Assembly (NCBI GenBank): GCA_038125725.1
Contig: JAYPEK010000016.1
Span: 1-64,000 of the forward strand
Length of the DNA: 64,000 nt
Source: TMED8 sp038125725
GTDB taxonomy: Bacteria; Pseudomonadota; Alphaproteobacteria; Rhodospirillales; Casp-alpha2
Direction: 5' to 3'
Every line of letters starts with the position of its first letter. The stretch's first letter is position 1. Position numbers and translations under genes: made by a program. A model generated the notes under the pieces. That model made no database searches, was not told the DNA's origin, and saw only the letters and a list, made by a program, of their open reading frames with translations. Shown piece by piece: positions 51,377 to 60,842 of the stretch.

Positions 51377-52396
51377 ATGGATCAAGTTGTCGAACAGCCT
51401 CCGGCCCGTACTGGCGGATTCCCCAAGAATCCGGACGGCACGATCGATTGGGAGATCGTTTTCGAGGCGCCCGACACCGGGTTCCTAGTCCTCGTCCAGC
51501 AAGCCAAGTCCCTGGATGGGCTGAGCGCCTGCACGCGGGTGATCATCGACCAATTGTTCACGCGCAAGAACGACGAGCCTGAGCGGGCGCGCCTCTATCA
51601 GGAACTCGATGGCCTGCTCGCCAGGGCTGAAGGCGTGGATACGGCCAGGGACTCTATCGTTCGCCTGTTACGCGCGATCAAACAGGAACGCCTTCTGAAG
51701 GCGGCTGCCTATTCCGCCAATCGCCGCCAGCGCAAGTTCAAGCGCAAGGGCGGCGCCGAGGAGCGCCGCGACGACGAAGTCCTGCGCCAGATGTTCAGCG
51801 TCAAGAAGCCGCTGGTGCTGGCAATCGTCGGGCTTTGGATCCTTGCCTCGGCAGTCATAGCCGTCGGGCTGTTCCTGATGGACGGCGACGACGTAGATAC
51901 CGTCGCGGACAACACGCTGCCGAGCGCCACTGCCAGCCAGCCGACACCCGTTACCGAAGCGCCGCCGCTGCCGCCGGCCGAACCGGCGCCGGTACCGAAA
52001 AAGCCCGCACAGACGAAACCGCCGGCCGCCCAGAAGCCGGTGAAGCCTGTGCCCGATTATCCGAAGGTCATTCACATGCGGCCGATGTTTTACGCCGTCG
52101 GCACCTCGCGCATGCAAAAAAGCTACACCTATTACCAGGCGGCCTTGGTGGTCGAAAACAAGGAAGCCTATTCCACCGTTTGCACGCGGCTGCCGTCCGT
52201 CCGCGACGTCATCAACACCGCATTGTCACAGGCGCATCCCAAACAGGGGCTGGCCACCGGCCGAGAACTGGCGGCGGCGGGCGCCTGGGCGAAGTCCAGG
52301 TTCACGGACAAGTTCGGTGCCGGCGTGGTGGCGCGGGTCGATTTCGTCGCCGACGGCGACAGCAACTTCAAGCCGCGCGCCATTCCCTGCCGCTGA
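51377..52396 (+). CDS. membrane protein of unknown function
   Basis: A 339-residue protein I do not recognise. A cytoplasmic N-terminal region of ~140 residues, with a helical, basic end (NRRQRKFKRKGG), precedes one transmembrane helix at about 145-167 (LVLAIVGLWILASAVIAVGL). A Pro-rich linker of ~40 residues follows, then a C-terminal periplasmic domain with VIHMRPMFYAVGTSR and two Cys. The layout resembles inner-membrane proteins that reach toward the cell wall. It is between rpsF (divergent) and fabD. Confidence 0.75.
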   Translation: MDQVVEQPPARTGGFPKNPDGTIDWEIVFEAPDTGFLVLVQQAKSLDGLSACTRVIIDQLFTRKNDEPERARLYQELDGLLARAEGVDTARDSIVRLLRAIKQERLLKAAAYSANRRQRKFKRKGGAEERRDDEVLRQMFSVKKPLVLAIVGLWILASAVIAVGLFLMDGDDVDTVADNTLPSATASQPTPVTEAPPLPPAEPAPVPKKPAQTKPPAAQKPVKPVPDYPKVIHMRPMFYAVGTSRMQKSYTYYQAALVVENKEAYSTVCTRLPSVRDVINTALSQAHPKQGLATGRELAAAGAWAKSRFTDKFGAGVVARVDFVADGDSNFKPRAIPCR

Positions 52397-52508
52397 ACGC
52401 CGACGCCTTGGGGGTGATAGGGCAGGGCACGCTTGACAGCGCAACGCCAACGGCTATCACTCAGCGGATATTTCGGTTTCATGAAATTTCCATGAATAGG
52501 GGGCGGTG

Positions 52509-53447
52509 ATGACGCGAGCTTTCGTTTTTCCGGGGCAAGGATCTCAGGCGGTCGGCATGGGCAAGGAACTGGCCGATGCGTTCCCCGCGGCACGTGAGGT
52601 GTTCCAGGAGGTCGACGAAGCGCTCGGCCAGGATCTCTCAACCCTGATGTTCGAGGGGCCGGAAGACCAGCTCACCCTCACCGAGAACGCCCAGCCGGCG
52701 CTGATGGCCATGAGCATCGCGGTGATGCGCGTGCTGCAATCGGAAGGCGGTTTCGAATTGGTCGGCGGTGCCAGCCATGTGGCGGGTCACTCGCTGGGTG
52801 AATATTCCGCGCACGCCGCCGTCGGCGTGTTTTCGCTCGCCGATACGGCGCGTCTTTTGAAAACCCGCGGCCGCGCCATGCAGGAAGCGGTGCCGGTGGG
52901 CGAGGGGGCGATGGCGGCTTTGCTGGGGCTGTCGCCGGAGGACGCCACTGCTGTCGCCGAGGCCGCCGCTGGCGACGGCGTCTGCGACTTCGCCAACGAC
53001 AATGCCGATGGCCAAGTTGTGGTTTCAGGCTCCAAGGCGTCGGTGGAACGCGCCGTCGAACTGGCCAAGGAGAAGGGCGCCAAGCGCGCCGTACTGCTGC
53101 CGGTGAGCGCGCCTTTCCATTGCGCCCTGATGGCGCCGGCCGCAGATGTCATGGCCGAGGCGCTGGCCGGCGTCACCATGTCCGATCCGCTGCTGCCGGT
53201 GGTCGCCAACGTTACCGCCCAGCCGGTCACCGACGCCACTGAGGCGAGGCGCCTTCTGGTCGAGCAGGTCACCGGCCGCGTGCGCTGGCGTGAATGCGTT
53301 CTGGCCATGAAAGCCGCCGGTGTCACTGAACTGGTGGAAGTGGGATCGGGCAAGGTGCTGTCCGGCCTGGCCCGGCGCATCGACCGTGAGCTTGGCGCGC
53401 AGAGCATCGGCACGCCGGCCGAGGTCGAGGCCTTCTTGGCGCAGTAG
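52509..53447 (+). CDS. fabD: malonyl-CoA:ACP transacylase
   Basis: A 312-residue enzyme that loads malonyl groups on acyl carrier protein. FPGQGSQAVGMGK begins it, the catalytic Ser is in GHSLGEYSAH, and the His partner is in SAPFHCALM. The ATG at 52509 follows a GTG; either could serve. In relatives fabG comes next, but here a 3.8-kb block intervenes. Confidence 0.95.
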   Translation: MTRAFVFPGQGSQAVGMGKELADAFPAAREVFQEVDEALGQDLSTLMFEGPEDQLTLTENAQPALMAMSIAVMRVLQSEGGFELVGGASHVAGHSLGEYSAHAAVGVFSLADTARLLKTRGRAMQEAVPVGEGAMAALLGLSPEDATAVAEAAAGDGVCDFANDNADGQVVVSGSKASVERAVELAKEKGAKRAVLLPVSAPFHCALMAPAADVMAEALAGVTMSDPLLPVVANVTAQPVTDATEARRLLVEQVTGRVRWRECVLAMKAAGVTELVEVGSGKVLSGLARRIDRELGAQSIGTPAEVEAFLAQ

Positions 53448-53460
53448 GGCGCGGCCCGAA

Positions 53461-55618
53461 TTATTTGCGATCGATGGCGGTGACGCCGTTCCATTCCGGT
53501 CCCGGTGGGGTCGCTGCGAATGTTCGGCATTTCTCCAGCAACACGGCGACCGCGCCGTCATCGGGCGCTTCGTCGTGCAGATTCTGCAGGATGTCGACCG
53601 CCAGATCGAAATCCCGGTGCAGGTAGAAATCGAAGGCTTCCTCGTAGCGCGATGCCAGCTGCATGCGTTGGTCGCCGATATAGAAGGCCGCGTCCGGATC
53701 GCGCTCGCCCATCAACTCGTAGAGCGTCATGGGAATAGTGGTGCCTTTCGCGGTGACGATGTCGATGCGCCGCAGAACATAGTCGCGCGAGACCTTGCGC
53801 CGGATCGGTTCGCTGACCAGGATTTGCGTGCCATAGATTTTGTTCAGGCCCTCGATGCGCGCCGCCAAGTTCACCATCGGGCCGAGGCAGGTATACTGCA
53901 ACCGGTCGGCAGCGCCCATATTGCCGACCAGCGCCTCGCCGGAATGCAGGCCGAAACGGGTGCGCATGATCGGCTCGCCGGCTGCCGATAGTTCCTCGTT
54001 CAGGTCTTCCGACATCTGCCGCGCAGTGAGCACGCCGCGGCATGCGTTGTCGATATGGAACTCGTCATCGGCGGGGGCATTCCACATGGCCATGATGGCG
54101 TCGCCGATATATTTGTCGATGGTGCCCCGGTTGGCCTGAATGGCAAAGGACATGCGCTCGAAATAGAGCGACGTCTTTTCCAGAACCTGTTCGGTGTCCA
54201 TGCGTTCAGTCAGAGTGGTGAAGCCCTCGATGTCGCTGAACATCAAGGTGACGTCGCGCTTGGTCCCGCCCACCGTGGCCGCCTGGCCGGATTGCACCAG
54301 GGTGCGCACCAGATCGCGCGGCACATAGCGCAAGAAGGTATCGAGCGCGCCGCGCATCCGTTCCATCGACCCTTGCAGTGAACTGATCTCGTTGAACGGT
54401 GACACCGGCGCATCGGCTGCGGATAAATTCAAATCGGAAATCCGGTCCGCCATGTCGCGGAGCCTGATCACGGGCAACGCGATCCAACCGGCCAGCAGAG
54501 TCACCACGACGATGGCGAGGATGAAAACCGCGAGCGTGAAGATCGCGGAGCGTTGCAGGCTGTCGCGCAGGCGCTCGGTAAAATCGCGGGTGTCGGCTAC
54601 ACTGATGATCTTCCAATCGAGCAACTTCTCGTCGCCCGCCGGCTTCAAGGATGCAACGAAGTCGCCTAAGTCGGTTTCGAATCCGTGGCTACCATCGACG
54701 TCGGATGTCTCGCGGGCGATCCGCATGGCGGCAACGCCGGCGCGCAGTAGCGGATCGTCGACGGCATGCAGCGGCATTACCTGTAGCTCGCCGTTATCTC
54801 GGCGCCGGAAAATCTTCTCCAGATCATGATGCGCGATCAGGTTGTCGCCGCCGTCGATGATGGCGATGGTGCCGTTCGCGCCCGGCCGCAGCCGCTTCAT
54901 CAGTTGCGCCAGATTGGTCAGTGGCAGGTCGACGCCGATCACCGCGCCGCCGACATTGGTTGCCGGGATTGAAATGGTGACGCCGTGCCGCTTCAGACTG
55001 GCGAAAACGTAGACGTCGGAGAAAGACATCCTGCCGTTGGAACGGGCCTCCTTGAACCAGCCACGAGTGCGCGGGTCGTACTTCGTCAGGGCCGGGGGGC
55101 GTGCCGGCCGTGTCGGTGAGCCCTTTGCCATCGCCGTCGAAAAACCACCAGGTCTCACGGCGCGTGGCCGCGTCGGCGCTGCCTTTGATGACGCGCAATC
55201 CGCTGACCGCTTTGGCGGACACGCCGGGAACATTGCGGCTGCTGCCGTCGGGATTGCGGAAATTGACGGCCTGGACGAAGCCGCCATCGGCAAAGCCGAC
55301 GAAGGTGCCGTAGATGTTGGGGTCGTGGCGGAGTGAGCGCAGCAGGTAGGCGTGCAGCGCCGCCGGGTTCTTCCAATCGAGAATGCTGGCCGGCAGGTCT
55401 GCGACGCCGGATGCGACGATTCGCGCGCGACCGAGCACACCATCGATATTCTGCTTGGCGATGTCGACGGCATTTTCCACCAACTGGTGGGCGGTGCGGA
55501 CGATCTCGCGTTGGTTCTCGGTGAAGTTAATGTAGGCGACGAAAAACACCGCCAAAGTCATCGAAATGATGAAGGCACCGGTGACGGTCAGCCGGATCGG
55601 CAGGTTTCTCATTTTCAT
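53461..55618 (-). pseudogene. Cache-domain class III cyclase, frameshifted
   Basis: A sensor cyclase read in two frames. From ATG 55618: a membrane helix (RLTVTGAFIISMTLAVFFVAY), then the first part of a periplasmic double-Cache-like domain. The frame breaks at six G (plus strand 55094-55099). The other frame continues with TKYDPRTRGWFKEA, the rest of the sensor, a second helix, a HAMP-like linker and the cyclase domain (MFSDIEGFTTL, DKYIGDAIMAMW, CLGPMVNLAARI). Removing one base joins them as TPPALTKYDP, giving ~718 residues. It is either a sequencing error or a recent frameshift; the rest of the gene looks intact. Confidence 0.85.
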
Positions 55619-55739
55619 CGCATACGACCAATATTCGCGGCGGCGAAGCGATAGTGACCCATATGCCTGGGTTTTTGTAAACTCAAACACAACGCCTTAT
55701 GCGATAAAATTAGTTGTGTATGCTTAATAGAACCTGTCG

Positions 55740-56618
55740 CTATTTGGCGGCAGCGACGGATTCGATGGCGCGAATTTCGTCGGGCGCCAGGTTGAATTCG
55801 AAGACATCCAGGTCGGCGCGCATGTGCCGGGCATCGGTGGTGCCGGTGAGCGGGATCATCCCGATATCGAGAGCGAAGCGAAAAATGACCTGGTCGATCC
55901 CCTTGCCATGTCGCTTGGCGATTTCGACCACTCCCGGGTGATTTGCCAATTGCCGATTGGCCGTAAGCAACGAGAATCCCTGGTAGACGATACCGTGCTG
56001 GGCACAGAAATCCTGCACCGGCTTGTCCCAGGCCCGCACCGCGTAGCAGCGGTTTTGGACGAAGCTCGGCATGATTTCGGCCTTGGCGGTGAGCAACTGC
56101 AGTTGCTTCAGGTTCATGTTGCTGACCCCGATCAGGCGCGCGAGACCATCCTTGTGCAGCGCTTCCATGGTCCGCCAGGCGGCCCAGTCGGCGGCGGCAA
56201 GGCCATCGCGGATCGTCGGACCATGCAGGATATAGCTATCGACGAAATCGACGCCCAGGTGTTCCAGAGATACCTTCATGGATTGCCGGACCTGCGCCGC
56301 CACCGGGGCGTTTTCGTCGTAGGGCAGGCGATGGTCTTGGCCGCGCCGGTGGGTGAACTTGGTTTGCACGAAAAGCTGTTCGCGGCTCAGCATGCCGCGC
56401 GCCTTGGCGCCGGCGATGGCCTTGCCGACAGCGGCCTCGAAATAATGTTTGCGTTGGTTGGCCGTGTCGATGCCGCGAAACCCCATGCCCAAGGCCAAGG
56501 TGGTCAGCGATTCAGTGCGGTCTTCCTTCCATGCGGTGCCGTAGAGGAAGCGCGGCACCCGAACATCGTTGATGCGGAGGAACCGTTCGTTGTTAGCGCT
56601 TGATTTGTTATACGACAT
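55740..56618 (-). CDS. aldo/keto reductase
   Basis: A 292-residue NAD(P)H-dependent AKR. The catalytic tetrad is complete: Asp in GIDTANQ, Tyr in KHYFEAAVG, Lys in VQTKFTH, His in YILHGP. The cofactor region near the C-terminus (PLTGTTDARHMRADL) is family-like. The substrate is unknown. Divergent from a small hemerythrin-like gene; both lie in the block inserted between fabD and fabG. Confidence 0.88.
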   Translation of the reverse strand: MSYNKSSANNERFLRINDVRVPRFLYGTAWKEDRTESLTTLALGMGFRGIDTANQRKHYFEAAVGKAIAGAKARGMLSREQLFVQTKFTHRRGQDHRLPYDENAPVAAQVRQSMKVSLEHLGVDFVDSYILHGPTIRDGLAAADWAAWRTMEALHKDGLARLIGVSNMNLKQLQLLTAKAEIMPSFVQNRCYAVRAWDKPVQDFCAQHGIVYQGFSLLTANRQLANHPGVVEIAKRHGKGIDQVIFRFALDIGMIPLTGTTDARHMRADLDVFEFNLAPDEIRAIESVAAAK

Positions 56619-56733
56619 AAGTTATATTCAAAAGTCATATATGAAAGGGCATAAGTTTGGCCTACCGTTCGACCCGCTGGGTTCGACGTTAACGCCATCC
56701 AAGGTGTTGGTGAAAGACCAAAGGGGTGTTGCC

Positions 56734-57150
56734 ATGATCGCCAACGACTGGTTCGACAATTTCTCCACCGGGGACGAAGCCCTCGACAGCGAACGCCGGG
56801 ACTTGTTCGACATGCTCGATGTCTGTTCCCGGGACGCCGCGAAACCGCCCAGGCGCGTGGTCGATCTCAGGGTCAGTGTCGAGTCCATCGGGGCGCGCAT
56901 GCTCGATCATGTCGATCACCTGGATGCGCGAATGGATGGCGCCGACGCGGCCATGCGCGCCAACCATGCGCGGGCACGCGACGACCTGCATCGGCTCATC
57001 AACAACTTCCGCACCGTCGCCATTGAGCAGCCGGAGCGATTCGACATGGCTGATTTCTCCGACCAAATGCGCCAGTGGCTGCGTGCCCAGGTGCTGACCG
57101 CGCATCTGGCGCTCGACCCGGAATTAAGCGCGGTCGTAAGCGCTGCCTGA
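56734..57150 (+). CDS. degenerate hemerythrin-like protein
   Basis: A 138-residue helical protein whose start (DWFDNFSTGDEALDSERRDLF) matches the hemerythrin N-terminal pattern W..F.tG...iD.EH..LF, but the expected His is Arg. Later His residues occur in MLDHVDHLD, ANHARARDDLHRL and LTAHLALDPEL, the last resembling the terminal H...D motif with altered spacing. It may keep the four-helix fold without a normal di-iron site. ATG 56734 has aagggg upstream. Confidence 0.6.
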   Translation: MIANDWFDNFSTGDEALDSERRDLFDMLDVCSRDAAKPPRRVVDLRVSVESIGARMLDHVDHLDARMDGADAAMRANHARARDDLHRLINNFRTVAIEQPERFDMADFSDQMRQWLRAQVLTAHLALDPELSAVVSAA

Positions 57151-57266
57151 TCCTTCATCCGCGCCGGGTTTCGGCGCTTCCGCATTTTTTGGTGGACGCG
57201 TTCCGCGTGATCGGGCATCCCCAATCGGGTATGCTGACGAAGGGCTGATCACGGAGAGGACCGAAC

Positions 57267-58004
57267 ATGTTTGATTTGAGCGGAAAAACCGCGCTCGTTA
57301 CCGGCGCTTCCGGGGGAATCGGTGGTGCCATCGCGCGCAGCCTCAAGGCGGCGGGGGCCACCGTGGCGCTCTCGGGGCGCCAGGTCGACGCGCTTAAGGC
57401 GCTGGCCGCCGAATTGGGCGACGGCGCGCACGTGGTGCCGGCCGACCTGTCGTCGGCGGAAGGCGCCGACCAACTGATCAAGGATGCGACGGAAGCCATG
57501 GGCGGTGTCGATATCCTGGTCAACAACGCCGGCCTGACCCGCGACAATCTGGCCATGCGAATCAAGGACGAAGACTGGCAGTCGGTCATCGACGTCAACC
57601 TGACGGCGACCTTCCGCCTGTCGCGCGCCGTCATGCGCGGCATGATGAAGAGCCGCTGGGGCCGGATCATCAATATTACGTCGATCGTCGGCGTCACCGG
57701 CAACGCCGGGCAGGCCAACTATGCCGCTTCCAAGGCCGGCATGATCGGCATGTCGAAATCGCTGGCCCAGGAAGTGGCGAGCCGCGGCGTCACCGTCAAT
57801 TGCGTGGCGCCCGGGTTCATCACCACCGCCATGACCGACGCGCTCAGCGACGATCAGAAGGAAAACCTGCTCGGCGGCATTCCCGCCGGGCGCATGGGGA
57901 CGGTCGAGGATATCGCCGCCGCCTGTGTCTACCTGGCCAGCGACGAAGCCGCCTACGTCACCGGCCAGACGTTGCACGTCAATGGCGGCATGGCGATGAT
58001 TTAA
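57267..58004 (+). CDS. fabG: 3-oxoacyl-ACP reductase
   Basis: A 245-residue NADPH-dependent SDR of fatty-acid synthesis. The cofactor motif is VTGASGGIGGAIAR, with NNAGLTRDNL, Ser in NITSIVGVTG and Tyr-Lys in NYAASKAGMIG, plus the VAPGFITTAMTD loop. ATG follows ggagag. It begins the fabG-acpP-fabF-mltG cluster. Confidence 0.95.
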   Translation: MFDLSGKTALVTGASGGIGGAIARSLKAAGATVALSGRQVDALKALAAELGDGAHVVPADLSSAEGADQLIKDATEAMGGVDILVNNAGLTRDNLAMRIKDEDWQSVIDVNLTATFRLSRAVMRGMMKSRWGRIINITSIVGVTGNAGQANYAASKAGMIGMSKSLAQEVASRGVTVNCVAPGFITTAMTDALSDDQKENLLGGIPAGRMGTVEDIAAACVYLASDEAAYVTGQTLHVNGGMAMI

Positions 58005-58154
58005 GGCCTGGGAGAAGCGGAAAATGGTGGGGGTTTTCGCGGCTGGTCAACGACACAAAAGTGTGTTACCAAACCCCCGCTTCGCGTCGCCGCTCATTCT
58101 GTGGCAGCGTGCCAGACCAGATTTATCAATTAGTTAGGATACGGGGAAACCGAC

Positions 58155-58391
58155 ATGAGTGATGTTGCGGATCGGGTGAAAAAGATCGTCATCGAGCACC
58201 TGGGCGTGGACGAAGATAAAGTCGTCGAGAACGCCAACTTCATCGAGGACCTGGGCGCCGACAGCCTGGACACCGTCGAGTTGGTGATGGCTTTCGAAGA
58301 AGAGTTCGGTTGCGAGATTCCGGACGACGCCGCCGAGAACATCTCGACCATCAAAAACGCCATCGATTTCATCGAATCCCAGCAGGGCTGA
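58155..58391 (+). CDS. acpP: acyl carrier protein
   Basis: A 78-residue ACP. The phosphopantetheine Ser lies in LGADSLDTVELVMAFEEEF. Highly acidic, normal length. It follows fabG by 150 bases; in this gap ACAC-AAAA-GTGT (58053-58064) is a small dyad that could be a regulator site, though weak. A hairpin with a T run follows the gene. Confidence 0.97.
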   Translation: MSDVADRVKKIVIEHLGVDEDKVVENANFIEDLGADSLDTVELVMAFEEEFGCEIPDDAAENISTIKNAIDFIESQQG

Positions 58392-58407
58392 CCAGCCCCC
58401 GCGAGAG

Positions 58408-58444
58408 CGCCGGCGAACCTGCGAGGGGGAGGGCCGGCGTTTTC
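58408..58444 (+). terminator. hairpin after acpP
   Basis: CGCCGGC (58408-58414) and GCCGGCG (58433-58439) pair around an 18-base loop and are followed by TTTTC. It lies 17 bases after acpP and could partly end transcription, giving more acpP than fabF message. Confidence 0.6.
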
Positions 58445-58479
58445 ATTGGGATTCCGGATTACCGGAATAGCGAGTGGAT

Positions 58480-59742
58480 ATGAGACGTGTCGTTGTGACC
58501 GGAATGGGCATGGTGTCGTCGCTGGGCGTCGGCATCAAGACCAACTGGGACGGCCTGATGGCCTCCAAGTCCGGGATTCGCAAGATCGAGAATTTCGACG
58601 TCACCGACCTGCCGGCGAAGATCGGCGGCCAGGTGCCGGAAGGACCCACCGAGGAAGGCAAATTCAACGCCGACGATTGGGTGACGCCCAAGGATCGCCG
58701 GCGCATGGACGATTTCATCGTCTATGGCCTCGCCGCCGCCGAACAGGCGGTGCAGGATTCGGGTTGGGTCGCGGATGAAGATGAGAAGGCTTGGCGCACC
58801 GGCGTCCTGATCGGGTCGGGGATCGGCGGGCTGTCGGAAATTTCCGGCGGCGCCATCACCGTCAACGAGGGCCGCGCGCGGCGTCTCAGCCCGTTCTTCA
58901 TTCCCGCCAGCCTGATCAACCTGGTTTCCGGGCATGTTTCCATCCGTAACGGCTTCAAGGGCCCCAACCACGCGGTGGTGACGGCCTGCTCCACCGGCGC
59001 GCACGCCATCGGCGACGCGGCCCGCATCATCATGTGGGACGATGCCGACGTGATGGTCGCGGGCGGTGCCGAAGCCGCCATCTGCCCCTTGGGCGTGGCC
59101 GGGTTCTGCGCGGCGCGGGCCTTGTCGACGGGCTTCAACGATACGCCCGAGCGGGCCTCGCGGCCGTGGGACAAGGACCGGGACGGCTTCGTCATGGGCG
59201 ACGGTGCCGGCGTCGTGGTGCTCGAGGAACTGGAGCACGCCAAGAAGCGCGGCGCCAAGATCTACGGCGAGATCGTCGGCTACGGCATGTCCGGCGATGC
59301 CCACCACATCACTGCGCCGGCCGAGGACGGCAACGGCGGCTACCGCTGCATGCAGGCGGCGTTGAAGCGCGCCGGCATGAACCCGGAAGACATCGACTAC
59401 GTCAACGCCCACGGCACCTCGACGCCCTTGGGGGATGAAATCGAACTCGGCGCCGTCAAGCGGTTGTTCGGCGACCATGCCTACAATATCTCCATGTCGT
59501 CGACCAAGTCGGCCATCGGCCACCTGTTGGGCGCTGCCGGCGCCGTCGAGGCGATCTTCTCGATCCTCGCCATGAACACCGGCGTGGTGCCGCCAACGTT
59601 GAACCTGGAGAACCCGTCCGACGGCTGCGACATCGACCTGGTGCCGATGACGCCGAAGGAACGCAAGGTCCGGACCGTGCTCTCGAACTCGTTCGGGTTC
59701 GGCGGCACCAACGCGTCGCTTGTCTTCAAGGCCTTCGAATAA
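58480..59742 (+). CDS. fabF: 3-oxoacyl-ACP synthase II
   Basis: A 420-residue condensing enzyme. The Cys-His-His triad is in VTACSTGAHAIG, NAHGTSTPLGD and SAIGHLLGAAG, and the C-terminal NSFGFGGTNASL is typical. I start at ATG 58480 (MRRVVVTGMGMV); a GTG two codons earlier is possible. Its end overlaps mltG by 23 bases. Confidence 0.96.
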   Translation: MRRVVVTGMGMVSSLGVGIKTNWDGLMASKSGIRKIENFDVTDLPAKIGGQVPEGPTEEGKFNADDWVTPKDRRRMDDFIVYGLAAAEQAVQDSGWVADEDEKAWRTGVLIGSGIGGLSEISGGAITVNEGRARRLSPFFIPASLINLVSGHVSIRNGFKGPNHAVVTACSTGAHAIGDAARIIMWDDADVMVAGGAEAAICPLGVAGFCAARALSTGFNDTPERASRPWDKDRDGFVMGDGAGVVVLEELEHAKKRGAKIYGEIVGYGMSGDAHHITAPAEDGNGGYRCMQAALKRAGMNPEDIDYVNAHGTSTPLGDEIELGAVKRLFGDHAYNISMSSTKSAIGHLLGAAGAVEAIFSILAMNTGVVPPTLNLENPSDGCDIDLVPMTPKERKVRTVLSNSFGFGGTNASLVFKAFE

Positions 59743-60775
59743 CCCGGGCGCTCAGCCTCCACAAAAACCGCGCCGCCGCGCCGGCCGGATCGCCGCCGCG
59801 ATCCTCGCCGTCGTCATTCTTGTCGTCGCCGGCGGCTTGGGGGCGGCATGGATGTGGCTGGAGAGCCGCTACAACGGGCCGGGCGGTCTTGCCGAGGAGC
59901 GAATCCTGATCATCCCGAAAGGTGATGGGCCCGCCGCCATCGCGCGTGACCTGCAAGCCGCCGGCATCGTTGCCGACGCACGGGTGTTTCGCTGGGGGCT
60001 TCGGCTGTTCGGCGACAAGGCGCCGTTGCGCGCCGGTGAATTCGCCTTTCCTACCGCCGTCAGCCCGGCCGAGGCGGCCAGGATCCTGCAAAGCGGCCGC
60101 ACCGTGCAGCGCCGCCTGACACTAGCCGAAGGCCTCAGCCGTACCGAAATCGCGAGCCTCCTGGCCTCCGCGCCGGGTGCCGTCGGTGCCGTCGGCGAAC
60201 TGCCGGAAGAGGGGTGGCTGCTTCCCGAAACCTATCACTACACCTTCGGCGAACCGCGCCGCGCGATCTTGCAGCGCATGCACGCGGCAATGATCGAGAC
60301 GGCGGACGAACTTTGGGCCAGCCGCGCCCCGGAGCTGCCGTTGAGCACGGTGCGCGAGGCGGTGATCCTGGCCTCCATCGTCGAGAAGGAAACCGGTGTC
60401 GCCGCCGAGCGTGCGCGCGTGGCGGCGGTGTTCGTCAACCGGCTGAAGCGCGGCATGCGGCTGCAATCGGACCCGACCGTGGTCTACGGGCTGACGCGCG
60501 GCGAAACACCTCTCGACCGGCCACTTACTCGTGCCGACCTCCAAAGCCGAACCGCTTACAATACCTATGTCATCAAAGGGCTGCCGCCGACCGCCATCGC
60601 CAATCCCGGCCGCGCCGCGCTGGAGGCGGTACTGCATCCGGCCGATAGCGACGATCTCTACTTCGTTGCCGACGGAACCGGTGGCCACGCCTTCGCCAAG
60701 ACCCTGAAAGGCCACCAGGCGAACGTCGCCAAGTGGCGCCAGATCGAACGCCAGCGGCGGAACGGCAATCCGTAG
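59720..60775 (+). CDS. mltG: endolytic peptidoglycan transglycosylase MltG
   Basis: A ~351-residue YceG-like enzyme that ends growing glycan strands. A basic cytoplasmic start (QKPRRRAGR) is followed by a membrane helix (IAAAILAVVILVVAGGLGAAW), a LysM-like region and the catalytic domain with the key Glu in ASIVEKETGV and the QSDPTVVYGL and NTYVIKGLPPTAIANPG motifs. The only in-frame start before the helix is TTG 59720, within fabF, so the exact start is uncertain. Confidence 0.92.
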   Translation: MSSRPSNNPGAQPPQKPRRRAGRIAAAILAVVILVVAGGLGAAWMWLESRYNGPGGLAEERILIIPKGDGPAAIARDLQAAGIVADARVFRWGLRLFGDKAPLRAGEFAFPTAVSPAEAARILQSGRTVQRRLTLAEGLSRTEIASLLASAPGAVGAVGELPEEGWLLPETYHYTFGEPRRAILQRMHAAMIETADELWASRAPELPLSTVREAVILASIVEKETGVAAERARVAAVFVNRLKRGMRLQSDPTVVYGLTRGETPLDRPLTRADLQSRTAYNTYVIKGLPPTAIANPGRAALEAVLHPADSDDLYFVADGTGGHAFAKTLKGHQANVAKWRQIERQRRNGNP

Positions 60776-60784
60776 AAATCCCAG

Positions 60785-60824
60785 CAAAAAAAAGCCCCGG
60801 CGGTCGCCCGCCGGGGCCTTGTTT
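60785..60824. terminator. bidirectional terminator between mltG and the MBL gene
   Basis: GCCCCGGCGG (60793-60802) and CCGCCGGGGC (60807-60816) form a perfect 10-base stem with a 4-base loop, with eight A before it and TTGTTTT after it. It serves both converging genes. It is the only such structure at a convergent junction in the window. Confidence 0.88.
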
Positions 60825-60842
60825 TAAGGTTTTGTCCTCGGC

